The position numbers were made by a program, and so were the translations under genes. The notes below the pieces were generated by a model that made no database searches, was not told where the DNA came from, and saw only the letters and a program-made list of their open reading frames with translations. From Pseudomonadota bacterium (GTDB taxonomy: Bacteria; Myxococcota_A; UBA796; CAJQPC01): a stretch of 47,081 nt of DNA. The stretch spans positions 1 through 47,081 of the forward strand of contig JAAESX010000162.1 in assembly GCA_024228935.1 (NCBI GenBank), read 5' to 3'. Of the stretch, positions 32,058 to 40,618 are shown piece by piece; position 1 is the first letter of the stretch; the number at the start of each line of letters is the position of its first letter.

Positions 32058-33476
32058 TCAGCGCGCGAACGCGTCCTTCCAGGACCGACAGCCGAGATCG
32101 GACGGCCCCTGGAAGCGCATCAGGCTCGCCTTGTCCCAGGTGCCCGCGTACACGTTGAAACTGCCGTCGGCCATCCGGACCGGGTCCGGATCGATGTACA
32201 CCCGGGGCACGTCTTCGCTGGCCGGTGCGACCTGGTCCGCACTCAGACCGTTCGAGCCGGCCGGCCGGACCACGAAGTCGACGCCCTCGACGGCGGTGCG
32301 CGATCCGCTCGGCGTCTTCAGGACGACACCCGAGTCGATACCCGCGGCGTGCCAGATCCCGAGCCCCGTGTCGGCTCCGAGCCCTGCCGCCGATGCGCCT
32401 CGCGGAAGGTTCGCGAAGAACAGCTGAAGCCCCTTCTCGCAGACGATGGGCTGAGGGTCGACCGCATGCCAGGGGAACTCGTACAGGCTCCCGTGCGAGA
32501 CGACCTCGGGCGCGGCCGCGGTGCCACCGGTGGCGACCCAGACGCGGACCAGACCGAGCACCTCGCCCTCGGCGGCCTTCGGCGGCCCCTTCTTCTTGCC
32601 GTCGAAGGCCCGCCTCAGGTCGCCGATCCGGATGGTCTTGGCCGCGGCACCGACCTCGAGGTCGGTCGGCGGCGGGTAGGCGTCCGTCCCGTCGATGTAG
32701 GGCTCCTGGGGGATCGACGCCGCATAGTGGATCAGGAGCGTGTCCTCCTTGGCGCCGGACAGGAGCGTGATCCCCGGAACGCCGAGCCAGTTCCGGTGGA
32801 CCTGGTCGGGAACGGCATCGAAGTCGTCCACCAGCAGGACCGGCCCCTTCACATCCCGATCGAAGGCGCCACTGGGGCTGAGCCAGCCGACCACGTCGCT
32901 CAGCGAGTTCGACGGCGACTGCGGCCCCTTCGCCCCGGCCTCCCGGCGAATCCGCGACATGACGAGGACCCATCCGAGGTCGGGCACGTAGACAACCGAC
33001 GGCCCGCCGTAGCGAGCCTGCAGCTCCACCTCCCGCACCTCCTCCTTCATCGGCTTGTGTGACGTGCGAACCCGGACGCGCTGCGTGGACGCCTCGTCCA
33101 GGGCCGAGACGCAGGTCTTCACCGAGGGGCTTCCGACGTTCTCGGAGTAGCGGAACTCCCCGCCGTCCGCCTTGAACCACTCCAGGTAGGCAGCCGCCTT
33201 CTTCGGCCCGCAGGCCTGGGGGAACGGCGGCATGTCGAACCGCAGGTCCTGACTGTTGAGCGTGTGCGAGCCCACGCCGAACATCCGCAAGTGCTCGACA
33301 CCGGCTTCCTTGTACCGGACGCTGGCGGTCGATGTCGCGGAGACACCCACGGGCGCGGCCGACCCACGCTCGACGACCAGGGCCGGCTCAGGACCGCTCC
33401 AGCTTGGACTGGAGCTGGGCGTGAGTTTCGGGATCTCGGGTGCCCCCGCACACGCAAACAGGAAGGACAGGACCAC
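32058..33476 (-). CDS. Lipoprotein of unknown function
   Basis: A 472-residue protein starting MVLSFLFAC: lipid Cys 9 after only eight residues. The start is firm because GTG 33476 has GGAGG six bases upstream and an in-frame TAA lies at 33503-33501. A Pro/Ser-rich stretch (PKLTPSSSPSWSGPEP) follows the Cys. The remainder is beta-rich with long Gly/Asp loops (VVYVPDLGWVLVMSRIRREA, VLLVDDFDAVPDQVHRNWLG, YIDGTDAYPPPTDLEVG) and could be a beta-propeller or sandwich; I do not recognise it. First gene of the minus-strand run with GT-C-like proteins A and B, so probably an outer-membrane component of the same system. Confidence 0.75.
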   Translation of the reverse strand: MVLSFLFACAGAPEIPKLTPSSSPSWSGPEPALVVERGSAAPVGVSATSTASVRYKEAGVEHLRMFGVGSHTLNSQDLRFDMPPFPQACGPKKAAAYLEWFKADGGEFRYSENVGSPSVKTCVSALDEASTQRVRVRTSHKPMKEEVREVELQARYGGPSVVYVPDLGWVLVMSRIRREAGAKGPQSPSNSLSDVVGWLSPSGAFDRDVKGPVLLVDDFDAVPDQVHRNWLGVPGITLLSGAKEDTLLIHYAASIPQEPYIDGTDAYPPPTDLEVGAAAKTIRIGDLRRAFDGKKKGPPKAAEGEVLGLVRVWVATGGTAAAPEVVSHGSLYEFPWHAVDPQPIVCEKGLQLFFANLPRGASAAGLGADTGLGIWHAAGIDSGVVLKTPSGSRTAVEGVDFVVRPAGSNGLSADQVAPASEDVPRVYIDPDPVRMADGSFNVYAGTWDKASLMRFQGPSDLGCRSWKDAFAR

Positions 33477-33513
33477 GACGCACCTCCGGGAGGCGAGAGG
33501 TTATCGCCTTGGC
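33477..33513. promoter_or_regulatory. 37-base divergent spacer with shared ribosome-site palindrome
   Basis: Only 37 bases separate divergent starts. CCTCC-G-GGAGG (33483-33493) puts a Shine-Dalgarno-like sequence on both strands; the minus copy is ideally spaced. TATCGC (33502-33507) lies six bases before the plus GTG and could be a -10 for a leaderless message. Promoters must overlap each other or the coding regions. Confidence 0.4.
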
Positions 33514-34530
33514 GTGTCACGCCCCTCCCTCAGCGTCCCGAAGCGCCTCGCATTCGCCACGGCGACCGTCCTGCTCGTCGGCCTCGTGGCCGAGGGCGTC
33601 GCCCGCATGGCCCCGGATGACAGCACCCGCTCGCGCGAGGACGTCCTACGCGACACGCTCGGCGACCGAACGCTCTCCGCACTCTCCGACGTCCCGGGCT
33701 GGGACCTCGATCCGGATGGCGGCGCGAACTGGCGCACGACCTACACGGTGAACCCTTGGGGGATGCGAGGGCCGGACTACGAGAACGCCGGCGACCAACG
33801 GGTCATCTTCGTCGGGGACTCCTCGATCTTCGGGGTCGCGCTCGACTGGGAAGAGACGTTCGCCAGCCGGTTCGAGCAGGTGCGCGAGAAGCGGCTGGAC
33901 GTCGACGTCCAGGTCGGGAACTGCGCCTGCCCGGGACACTCAAGCTACCAGTCCGTTCGCAAGCTCGAGCTCCAGTGCCTGGGGTTCGAGCCCGACGTGG
34001 TCGTCATCGCGAACCTGTACAGCGACTCGACCTACGCCCAGATGAGCGACCACGAGCGCTGGCCGACCTCGCTCGGCAGCTACCGCGGATTGTTCGAGTG
34101 GTCTGCCGCGTACCGCCTCATCCGGAACCCCCTTCTCGAGCGAGAGCTGGCGGAGGTCGACCAGCCCGCGATCATCGCCCAGGTCGGAGACGAGAAGGAC
34201 GGCGAGACCCGGCGTGTCCCGGTCGAGCTCTACGAGGAGAACCTCAGGAAGGAGATCGCGCTCGTGCGCGACGCGGGGGCCCAGCCGGTCTTCCTCATGC
34301 TCCCGACCATCGCGGACGCTGGCGTGAACGCCAAGGGCTTCTACTGGGAGTACCGCGACGTCATGCGCGCGCTCGCCGAGTCCGAGGGCATCCCCCTCGC
34401 GGATGGCCCCGAGCACTACGCGCAGCTTCCGTACGCGGAGCAGGGCTTCATCGACCACCTGCACCCGTCCGCGCTCGGCGCCATCGAGCTGGCCGGTTTG
34501 CTGGACCTCGCGATCCCCGACCCGCAGTGA
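33514..34530 (+). CDS. Membrane-anchored SGNH/GDSL-like hydrolase
   Basis: A 338-residue protein with an N-terminal membrane anchor (LAFATATVLLVGLVAEGVA, 12-30) and an extracytoplasmic SGNH domain. Block I is VIFVGDSSIFG (nucleophile Ser 103 of GDSS), block V is IDHLHPSALG (Asp 314, His 317). VGNCACPGHSSYQSVRKLEL could supply the Gly block and NLYSDSTY the Asn block. PWGMRGPDYE before block I is common in this family. SGNH proteins near glycan loci often add or remove O-acetyl groups, so a role in trimming the product of the adjacent GT-C-like proteins is plausible. GTG 33514 is the first suitable start; the stop overlaps GT-C-like gene C by four bases. Confidence 0.85.
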   Translation: MSRPSLSVPKRLAFATATVLLVGLVAEGVARMAPDDSTRSREDVLRDTLGDRTLSALSDVPGWDLDPDGGANWRTTYTVNPWGMRGPDYENAGDQRVIFVGDSSIFGVALDWEETFASRFEQVREKRLDVDVQVGNCACPGHSSYQSVRKLELQCLGFEPDVVVIANLYSDSTYAQMSDHERWPTSLGSYRGLFEWSAAYRLIRNPLLERELAEVDQPAIIAQVGDEKDGETRRVPVELYEENLRKEIALVRDAGAQPVFLMLPTIADAGVNAKGFYWEYRDVMRALAESEGIPLADGPEHYAQLPYAEQGFIDHLHPSALGAIELAGLLDLAIPDPQ

Positions 34531-36152
34531 TCCGCCGCGCCGCGCCGGTGTGTGTGGCCGCGCTGGTCGTCCTCCTGGTCGGCTGGCCCGCGGTCGGTGG
34601 CGACGCCCTGGGCACCCGGACCCTCGACGGGCTGGGCTCCTGGTGGTTTCAGTGGTGGGCCGGCCACGCGCTTCTCTCCGGCGAGTCGCTGCTGCACGCG
34701 GCGCCGATCTTCCACCCCTACGGCAAGGACGTGCTCGGGCACACCGGAGCCAACCTGGTCGACGCCCTGGCCGCGGTCCCCCTTCGCGCGGTCTTCGGCG
34801 CGGTGGGCGGCTGGAACGCCGTGATCCTGGGCATCGTCCTGGCCAACGGCGTCGCCGCGAGCTGGGTGCTCCGCGGCAAGGGCCTGGCCATCGCGCTGAC
34901 CGCCGGCGTCGTCGCGGCCCTGAACCCCTACTCGCTCTACGAGATCGCCGAGGGACGCCCGACACAGGCACTCCTGGCTCCGCTCATCGTCGCGATCTCG
35001 GTGGGCCACCGGATCCTCACCAGCGAGGACCGGTCGGTCCGCGATCTCGGCGTCGCGACCGTGGCGCTCGCCCTGAGCGGGTACGTCTACTGGTTCGGCG
35101 GCCTGTTCGCCGGGCTGGCGCTCGGGGCCCTCGCCCTGACCCGCCCGCGCCGCATGGGACGCATCGCCGCCGTCGGGGCTGCCGCCGTCGTGCTCACGCT
35201 CCCCGTCGTGGCGCCGCTGATGCTCAGCGTCGGTCAGGGCACCGTCCCCGGCACGCTCCCCGTGGACACCTGGTGCTCGGGGCTGGATCTCGTCACGGCC
35301 GAGGGGGACCCCATGGTCCTCTGCACGCTGGAGAGGCTCGCGGACGTTGGCAAGCTCCGCGCAGACGGCTGGACCGCGGTGGGGCCCGCGGGTGGCGTGG
35401 TGGCCTGGCTGCTCGCGCTCGCCGCGGGCCTGAGGGACCGCCGCCTGCTGGTCATTCCGCTGGTGGCCCTGGCCCTGGCGGTCGGACCGCGGCCGTGGGA
35501 CCTGCCCAACCCCGTCTACCTCGCCTTCGCCCAGCTGCCGGGGATGGACCGGCTCTACTGGCCCTGCCGTGCCCTGGCCCTGCTCACCCCACCGATGGCC
35601 ATCGGTGCGGCGGAGCTCGTCGAGCGACGCACATGGGCAGGCCCGCTGCTCGTCGTGGCGCTCATCGCCGAGTCCGGCGCGCGCGACCGACTTCCGCTCG
35701 ACACCTGGGATCCTCGGCCCCCAGCTGGGCTCGAGTGCGTCGTGGACGGCGGCGTCGTCGACCTGCCCCACGCCCGAGACCACGAGCCACTGCTGCTCCA
35801 GACCTGGCACGAACAGGTGCTGTTGAGCGGGATGAACCCCCGCTCGAAGGGTCAGGTGCCAAGCGAGATCCAGGCCCTGCGGAGCGAGAACACATGGCTC
35901 GCGGCGCTGCTGGCGGCGTCGTCCAATCCGCGGGACCAGCGAGCGTGGGACCCGGCCGATCGGGAGGCGTTGGGCGCGCTCGGATACCGTTGGGTCGTGC
36001 TGCGCCTCGAGCCCATCCAGACCGACGTTCCCTCGGCCGCTCCGCTCCATCTACGGGCGATGCGCGGGCGCCTTGTCGAGCTGGCCGGGCCGCCGGTCGC
36101 CGAGACCGAGGCGCTCTGGATCTTCGCGCCCTGGGGCGGCTCGTGTCCCTGA
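34527..36152 (+). CDS. GT-C-like polytopic membrane protein C
   Basis: A 541-residue polytopic membrane protein. First loop DGLGSWWFQWWAGHALL (34-50) with Asp 34, then IFHPYGKDVLGHTGANLVDA (61-80). Motifs EGRPTQALLAPLIVA and GYVYWFGGLFAG follow; about ten more spans; the C-terminal domain has DGGVVDLPHARDHEPLLLQT, EQVLLSGMNPRSK and LGALGYRWVVLRLEPIQTD. Closest in the window to B. GTG 34527 overlaps the SGNH hydrolase stop (GTGA), and its end overlaps gene D by ten bases. Proposed glycosyltransferase-like function is by architecture only. Confidence 0.78.
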   Translation: MIRRAAPVCVAALVVLLVGWPAVGGDALGTRTLDGLGSWWFQWWAGHALLSGESLLHAAPIFHPYGKDVLGHTGANLVDALAAVPLRAVFGAVGGWNAVILGIVLANGVAASWVLRGKGLAIALTAGVVAALNPYSLYEIAEGRPTQALLAPLIVAISVGHRILTSEDRSVRDLGVATVALALSGYVYWFGGLFAGLALGALALTRPRRMGRIAAVGAAAVVLTLPVVAPLMLSVGQGTVPGTLPVDTWCSGLDLVTAEGDPMVLCTLERLADVGKLRADGWTAVGPAGGVVAWLLALAAGLRDRRLLVIPLVALALAVGPRPWDLPNPVYLAFAQLPGMDRLYWPCRALALLTPPMAIGAAELVERRTWAGPLLVVALIAESGARDRLPLDTWDPRPPAGLECVVDGGVVDLPHARDHEPLLLQTWHEQVLLSGMNPRSKGQVPSEIQALRSENTWLAALLAASSNPRDQRAWDPADREALGALGYRWVVLRLEPIQTDVPSAAPLHLRAMRGRLVELAGPPVAETEALWIFAPWGGSCP

Positions 36153-37852
36153 CCAAGGAGGCGGCGCTCGTCGCCCTGCTGTTCGCGGCGCTCGCAGTGG
36201 GGTCGACCTGGCCGCTGGCCGCGGACCTCGACGGACAGATCCTGATGTCGTCCGAGCGCTTCGACGGGTACGGGACCATCTGGCTCGGCGAGCACGTCTG
36301 GCGAGCGCTCACCGGCGACGCTCAGCTCCTCCACGCGATGGAGATGAACCACCCGGAGGGACTCGACCTGCGGCTGGCCGACAGCTTCGTCTACGGGCTC
36401 CTGTTCGTCCCGCTGCGCGCCGTGATGCCGTCGGTGGCCGCGTTCAACATCTACGCATTGATCTCGCTCGCCGGGACGGGCCTGGCCGGCTGGTGGCTGG
36501 CTCGCGGTCCCCTTGGCACCCGCACGCTCCCTGCACTGGTCTGCGGCATCGTCGTCGCCTTCAACGCAGCGATGCTCAACTACCGCATCGAGGGCGAGGC
36601 CTACCTGCTGGGCTCCTGGTGCTTGCCGCTCCTGGCGGGCCTGCTCGTGCTGGCGGGCCGGGGCTCCGTGAGAGCGGGTGCGGGCGCGGGCGCCTGCCTG
36701 GCCGTCCTGGCCTGGTCCAGCGGCTACCTCGCCATCGACGGTGCGTTCATCGCCGCAGCCATCGCCCCCCTGTCCGTCCTGGCGGGTCAGCGACGGGGCA
36801 TCGCCCTGCCCGCGCTGGCATTCGTCGTCGTCGCGCTGGTCCTCATCGCACCGCTGGCCTCGATGGTCGGCGCCGGCCTGGAGAACGCCCTCGATGCGCG
36901 CTTCAGGGCCGACGAGGCGCCGCTGGCGAACATCACAGCGGACAGCGTGTCCCTCTCGAGCATGATCGCCGTCCTGCCCGAGACGGCCTTCCTTCGTCAG
37001 GGACGCCTCTCGTACGCCGGCCTCGCACCGCTCGTCCTCGGAGCTGGCGCCTTGCTCGTCGTGCCCTGGCGCAAGTGGCTCCCCTGGGCCGGCGTCGCAC
37101 TCGCGGGCCTCGTCCTGGCGCTCGGGCCATACCTCCGACTCACAGACGCGGACCTCGGTGTGGGACTCACCCTCCCCTACGCCGCGCTCGCCGGCCTGTC
37201 CGAGTCGTTCACGGCGTACCGCATGCCCATCCGGTTCCTGGCCGTGTCCGCCCTGGGGATGGGCGCCCTGCTCGCCCTGTTCCTCGATCAGCTGGCGACA
37301 GTCGGGGTCGGCCGTCGCCTCCGGATCCCAATCGCGGCTGCGGTCGTCCTCGACTGCCTCGTGATGAACGGCTTCGCGCTCGAGCGGACCCTGACCCCGG
37401 TGGAGATCCCAGACGGCTACGAGCGCCTCTCCAAGCGCGGCGCCGTGTTCGATCTCTGGGGGCCCGACAGACAGATGCTCCGCCACGCCGGACTGAGCGC
37501 GTTCTACCAGACCGCCCACGGACAGCCTGTGGTCGCAGACTTCACGCGCATCGAGAGCCCGCAGACGATGCTCGGCGAGCGACTGGGTGTTGCCCTGGCG
37601 GTCGGCGAACAGGACGACGCACACGAGCTGCTCCAGGTCCTGGCCGGACTGGGTGTGAGCGACGTCGCGCTCCATGCGGACACGTTCCGAAGCGACGACG
37701 CCGCCGCCATCCGTGCCCGACTCCGGATCCTGGCCACGCCGACCTCACGCGATCCCGGCGGGGTCGAGATCTACACACTCCCCGAGCGGCTCGAGGGCAT
37801 GTCCCAGGACGAGGCGCTCGCACACATCGCAAACTGGTCGGACGACGCATGA
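36143..37852 (+). CDS. GT-C-like polytopic membrane protein D
   Basis: A 569-residue polytopic membrane protein. First loop RFDGYGTIWLGEHVW (39-53) with Asp 41, then MNHPEGLDLRLADSFVYGLL (68-87). Further motifs: AFNIYALISLAGTGLAGWWL, VAFNAAMLNYRIEGEAYLLG, and SFTAYRMPIRFLAVSALGMG, the last a charged/Arg-containing membrane-edge segment seen also in A (MVTSYVRFSIWAFLG) and C (MDRLYWPCRALALL). The C-terminal domain has RGAVFDLWGPDRQMLRHAGL, FYQTAHGQPVVADF and LAGLGVSDVALHAD. The start GTG 36143 lies inside the end of gene C, and the stop overlaps the next ATG (ATGA). Confidence 0.78.
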   Translation: MSLTKEAALVALLFAALAVGSTWPLAADLDGQILMSSERFDGYGTIWLGEHVWRALTGDAQLLHAMEMNHPEGLDLRLADSFVYGLLFVPLRAVMPSVAAFNIYALISLAGTGLAGWWLARGPLGTRTLPALVCGIVVAFNAAMLNYRIEGEAYLLGSWCLPLLAGLLVLAGRGSVRAGAGAGACLAVLAWSSGYLAIDGAFIAAAIAPLSVLAGQRRGIALPALAFVVVALVLIAPLASMVGAGLENALDARFRADEAPLANITADSVSLSSMIAVLPETAFLRQGRLSYAGLAPLVLGAGALLVVPWRKWLPWAGVALAGLVLALGPYLRLTDADLGVGLTLPYAALAGLSESFTAYRMPIRFLAVSALGMGALLALFLDQLATVGVGRRLRIPIAAAVVLDCLVMNGFALERTLTPVEIPDGYERLSKRGAVFDLWGPDRQMLRHAGLSAFYQTAHGQPVVADFTRIESPQTMLGERLGVALAVGEQDDAHELLQVLAGLGVSDVALHADTFRSDDAAAIRARLRILATPTSRDPGGVEIYTLPERLEGMSQDEALAHIANWSDDA

Positions 37853-38385
37853 TTCTCGCCCTCCTCTCCATCGTGCATGCCGACCCCATGCGCTTCATCG
37901 GGGTCTCCCTCGTCGCACCTGCGGGCGAGGAGGCCGCGCTGGTCGCGGCGAGCGGGCCGGGAGAGCCCGTGATGTTCGTCGACGACGGCAGCGTCGCGAT
38001 GGACCACGCGGGCGACGGCGAGTACTGGGCGCTGGTCAAGGCCGAGGGCTCGTCGACCCCCATCCGCATCCAGGGGGTCATCGGAAACACCCCGCTCGAG
38101 GTCGAGGTCGACATCGCGACGCCGGCGGCCTGGGACAGCCCCGTACACGTCGTGACCTACCGAGCCGAAGCCGTAGCTGGGGCCTGGGAGCTCACCCGCG
38201 TCCTCACCGCGCCGATGCGTCCCCCGCCCGAAGACGCGACGGGCGCCGGAGCCGGAGCGCTGGCGGTCGAGGGCGGCTGGTCGGCCGCGGGCCTCTTCTT
38301 GATCTGGGGCGTGTTCCTCGTCGCGCTGCTCGTGACCGCGGTGCTCCGGGCCTCGCTGCTCGAAGCCGGTCAGGGCAAGCGGTAG
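37849..38385 (+). CDS. Exported protein with C-terminal membrane anchor
   Basis: A 178-residue protein, function unknown. MILALLSIVHADP is a very short uncharged signal. A beta-rich domain (about 14-130: FIGVSLVAPAGEEAALVAAS, PVMFVDDGSVAMDHAGDGEY, PIRIQGVIGNTPLEVEVDIA) resembles an Ig/FN3-like or invasin-like fold and is followed by an Ala/Gly linker and one transmembrane helix (about 144-166, AGLFLIWGVFLVALLVTAVL). Same layout as the protein at 26867. ATG 37849 overlaps the stop of GT-C-like gene D; its end overlaps convergent gene E by 16 bases. Confidence 0.7.
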   Translation: MILALLSIVHADPMRFIGVSLVAPAGEEAALVAASGPGEPVMFVDDGSVAMDHAGDGEYWALVKAEGSSTPIRIQGVIGNTPLEVEVDIATPAAWDSPVHVVTYRAEAVAGAWELTRVLTAPMRPPPEDATGAGAGALAVEGGWSAAGLFLIWGVFLVALLVTAVLRASLLEAGQGKR

Positions 38386-40562
38386 ACCGTCAGCGTCCGA
38401 GCTGAGATCAGCGGCGGACCGAGCGAGGCCTGCAACAGCATCGGCAGTCCGGCGGCGGCGTCGGCCTCCGGAGCGCCGACGGCCTCGAGCTGGTGGATGA
38501 GCGCATTGTCGACGATGACGTACCGCAGCCCCTTCTCGGACAGCGGTCCCCATGCCTCGGGCGGGGGCGGCGCGTGCCGCCCATCCAGCAGGACGGCCAG
38601 GCCGGGGTCCCGCATCATGTCCGTCCACAGTCCGCCACCCTCGAGGACCGCAGACCGGGCCCCGGGACCGCCGAGCAAGGCGCGTCCCTGCGAGGCCGCC
38701 GCCAGGAGATGGGGTCCCTCCATGCCCACCGGCAGGTAGGCGATGGCGCCCTCCTCGGGCAGCAGTCCGACGAGCTCCATGGCGGCGCTGTCGATGCGCG
38801 TGGTCTTGACCGGCTCGACCGAGAGCGAAGCGAGGACGACTCCGACGACCGCCAGGCCGAGCTGGTTCGGGCTCGAACGGAACGCGCGATCCAAGCCGAG
38901 CGCCACGAGCAGGCCGAGGGCCAGACTCATCGGCATCAGCAGGTCGGAAGAGTGGTGGAGCAGCGACGCCAGCGGCAGCCACGCGAAGGCCAGAGCTCCG
39001 GGCGCGACGGTGTACGCCATCGACCAGCCCTCGACAGGAGCCAGCCACGGGCCGATCGCGAAGACCCCGAGCAGCCCCGTCACCACCGCGACGGGCCAGG
39101 AGAGGGCCGGACGCCCCCGGACGGCCAGGAGGCAGGCTGCGGCGCCGAGGACCGCGCCCCACGTGAGGCCCGGACGCCAACCCGAGCGCACCAGCTCGTC
39201 GATGACGAGGGCGTTGCGTGGGGTGTCATCGAGGAGGTGTGGCAGGGCGCCATACGAGAGGCCCAGGAGCTCGTCCGCCACGGCCTGGGCGATCAGCGGC
39301 ACGGCGAACACCACGACGAAGAACAGCAGGCGCGCGACGCGGGTGACCTGGGCGCCGCGCGGGCGAGGGTCACGAACCGCCCGATCCAGGAGCAACAGGA
39401 CGCCCAGCCCCAGCGCCAGCAGCCCCAGCATCCACGAGCCGAGGAACGCCAGCAGCAGTGCGCCGCCAGCCAACCAGCCGTCTCGTGGACGCAGTGAGTC
39501 GACCCCCACGATCAAGCGCTCGCAGGCCAGCGGAAGGACGAAGAAGCACAGGAGGCCGGGACGAGCATGTCCGAGCTGCTCGAGCGCGGGCGGACCGAGC
39601 ACGACGACCGCCGCCGCGGCGAGCCCCGACCCGAGGGAGACGTCCAGGCGGCGGGCGAGTCGGAACGTGGCCACCCCTGCCGCGACGCTGAGAAGGAACA
39701 CGAAGGGGTTCCAGCCATCGACGCCCTGCCAGGCGACGAACGGCGCCGCCAGGACCGGAGCCATCGTGCTCGCCGTATGGCGGATCAGCGTGCTCCCTTG
39801 TGGCCAGAACAACGCGTCGCTGTGGAGCAGATCGCCGCCGGTGTTCGCCCAGTCCACCACCTGCGACGCGATCCAGACGGACGGCGGCATGCCGCCGCCT
39901 TCCGAGCCCAGGAGCACGCGGTCGGACCCCAGCCACGCCGGTGCCGTCGCGACGGCGGCGAACAGGAGCACCGCAGCGAACGCGGCCAGCCGATCGAGTC
40001 GGGTTCGCAGCACCAGCGCCGCGCAGCTCGCCTCTCCGTGAACCATCTGCTCGAGAGCGACGCCATCCGGACGAAGGGGCTGAAGTCGCGCATCGCGGAC
40101 CGACCAGGGCCACGTCCCCGCTCCACCGAGACGCTGGAGCCGCCCGCCGGTCGAGACGAAGACGTCGGTCTCCACCTGCCCGAGGCGCCGCGCGAGCCGG
40201 CTGAGCAGCGCGATGTCCGACTCCAGCAGCATGCGCCCCGAGACCGCATCGAGTCGGATGGCGACGAAGCCGCCGGGGTGGCGCTCGCACCACGCCACCA
40301 GTTCGTCGACGCTCGACATGGCCCGGAACGTCCCGCCGATCCGGTGGCCGACGCCCAGGCGCGCCTGCCCAGCGGTGGCCTCGCCGAGCAGCAGCGCGTC
40401 TCCCGGCGTCCCCGCGGCCACGACCCGACGCCGGCGGGCCGGTGCACCGCCCGAGCTGGGCGACGCCGTACGCGGAACGTGCGGAACCCGGCGACCGAGC
40501 GCGAGCGCCGCGACCAGCACGGCGACCAGCGCGAGCAGTACCGGCGAGAGGAACGCGACCAC
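38370..40562 (-). CDS. GT-C-like polytopic membrane protein E with N-terminal extension
   Basis: A 730-residue protein, the longest of the five. Residues 5-23 are a transmembrane helix, 24-185 a soluble alpha/beta domain (TPGDALLLGEATAGQARLGV, GGFVAIRLDAVSG, LLSRLARRLGQVETDVFVST), resembling the small membrane protein at 29199. From about 190 the GT-C-like part begins: LGSEGGGMPPSVWIASQVVD, LFWPQGSTLIRHTASTMAP (WPQG, 253-256), about ten spans, LLHHSSDLLMPMSLALGLLV, and a C-terminal domain with EEGAIAYLPVGMEGPHLLAA, GRALLGG and LSEKGLRYVIVDNAL. The first-loop Asp of B-D is missing. GTG 40562 follows TAGCTT by seven bases. Confidence 0.75.
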   Translation of the reverse strand: MVAFLSPVLLALVAVLVAALALGRRVPHVPRTASPSSGGAPARRRRVVAAGTPGDALLLGEATAGQARLGVGHRIGGTFRAMSSVDELVAWCERHPGGFVAIRLDAVSGRMLLESDIALLSRLARRLGQVETDVFVSTGGRLQRLGGAGTWPWSVRDARLQPLRPDGVALEQMVHGEASCAALVLRTRLDRLAAFAAVLLFAAVATAPAWLGSDRVLLGSEGGGMPPSVWIASQVVDWANTGGDLLHSDALFWPQGSTLIRHTASTMAPVLAAPFVAWQGVDGWNPFVFLLSVAAGVATFRLARRLDVSLGSGLAAAAVVVLGPPALEQLGHARPGLLCFFVLPLACERLIVGVDSLRPRDGWLAGGALLLAFLGSWMLGLLALGLGVLLLLDRAVRDPRPRGAQVTRVARLLFFVVVFAVPLIAQAVADELLGLSYGALPHLLDDTPRNALVIDELVRSGWRPGLTWGAVLGAAACLLAVRGRPALSWPVAVVTGLLGVFAIGPWLAPVEGWSMAYTVAPGALAFAWLPLASLLHHSSDLLMPMSLALGLLVALGLDRAFRSSPNQLGLAVVGVVLASLSVEPVKTTRIDSAAMELVGLLPEEGAIAYLPVGMEGPHLLAAASQGRALLGGPGARSAVLEGGGLWTDMMRDPGLAVLLDGRHAPPPPEAWGPLSEKGLRYVIVDNALIHQLEAVGAPEADAAAGLPMLLQASLGPPLISARTLTVYRLP

Positions 40563-40618
40563 GGCGCGGAAGCTACCACCGCCCCCGTCGAGTCCGCTGG
40601 CGGTTACAGTTCGAACCC
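40563..40618. promoter_or_regulatory. 56-base divergent spacer with two -10-like elements
   Basis: Plus: TACAGT (40605-40610), eight bases before ATG 40619. Minus: TAGCTT (40575-40570), seven bases before GTG 40562. Neither gene has a clear ribosome-binding sequence, so both may be transcribed as leaderless messages. No -35 match is seen. Confidence 0.35.
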
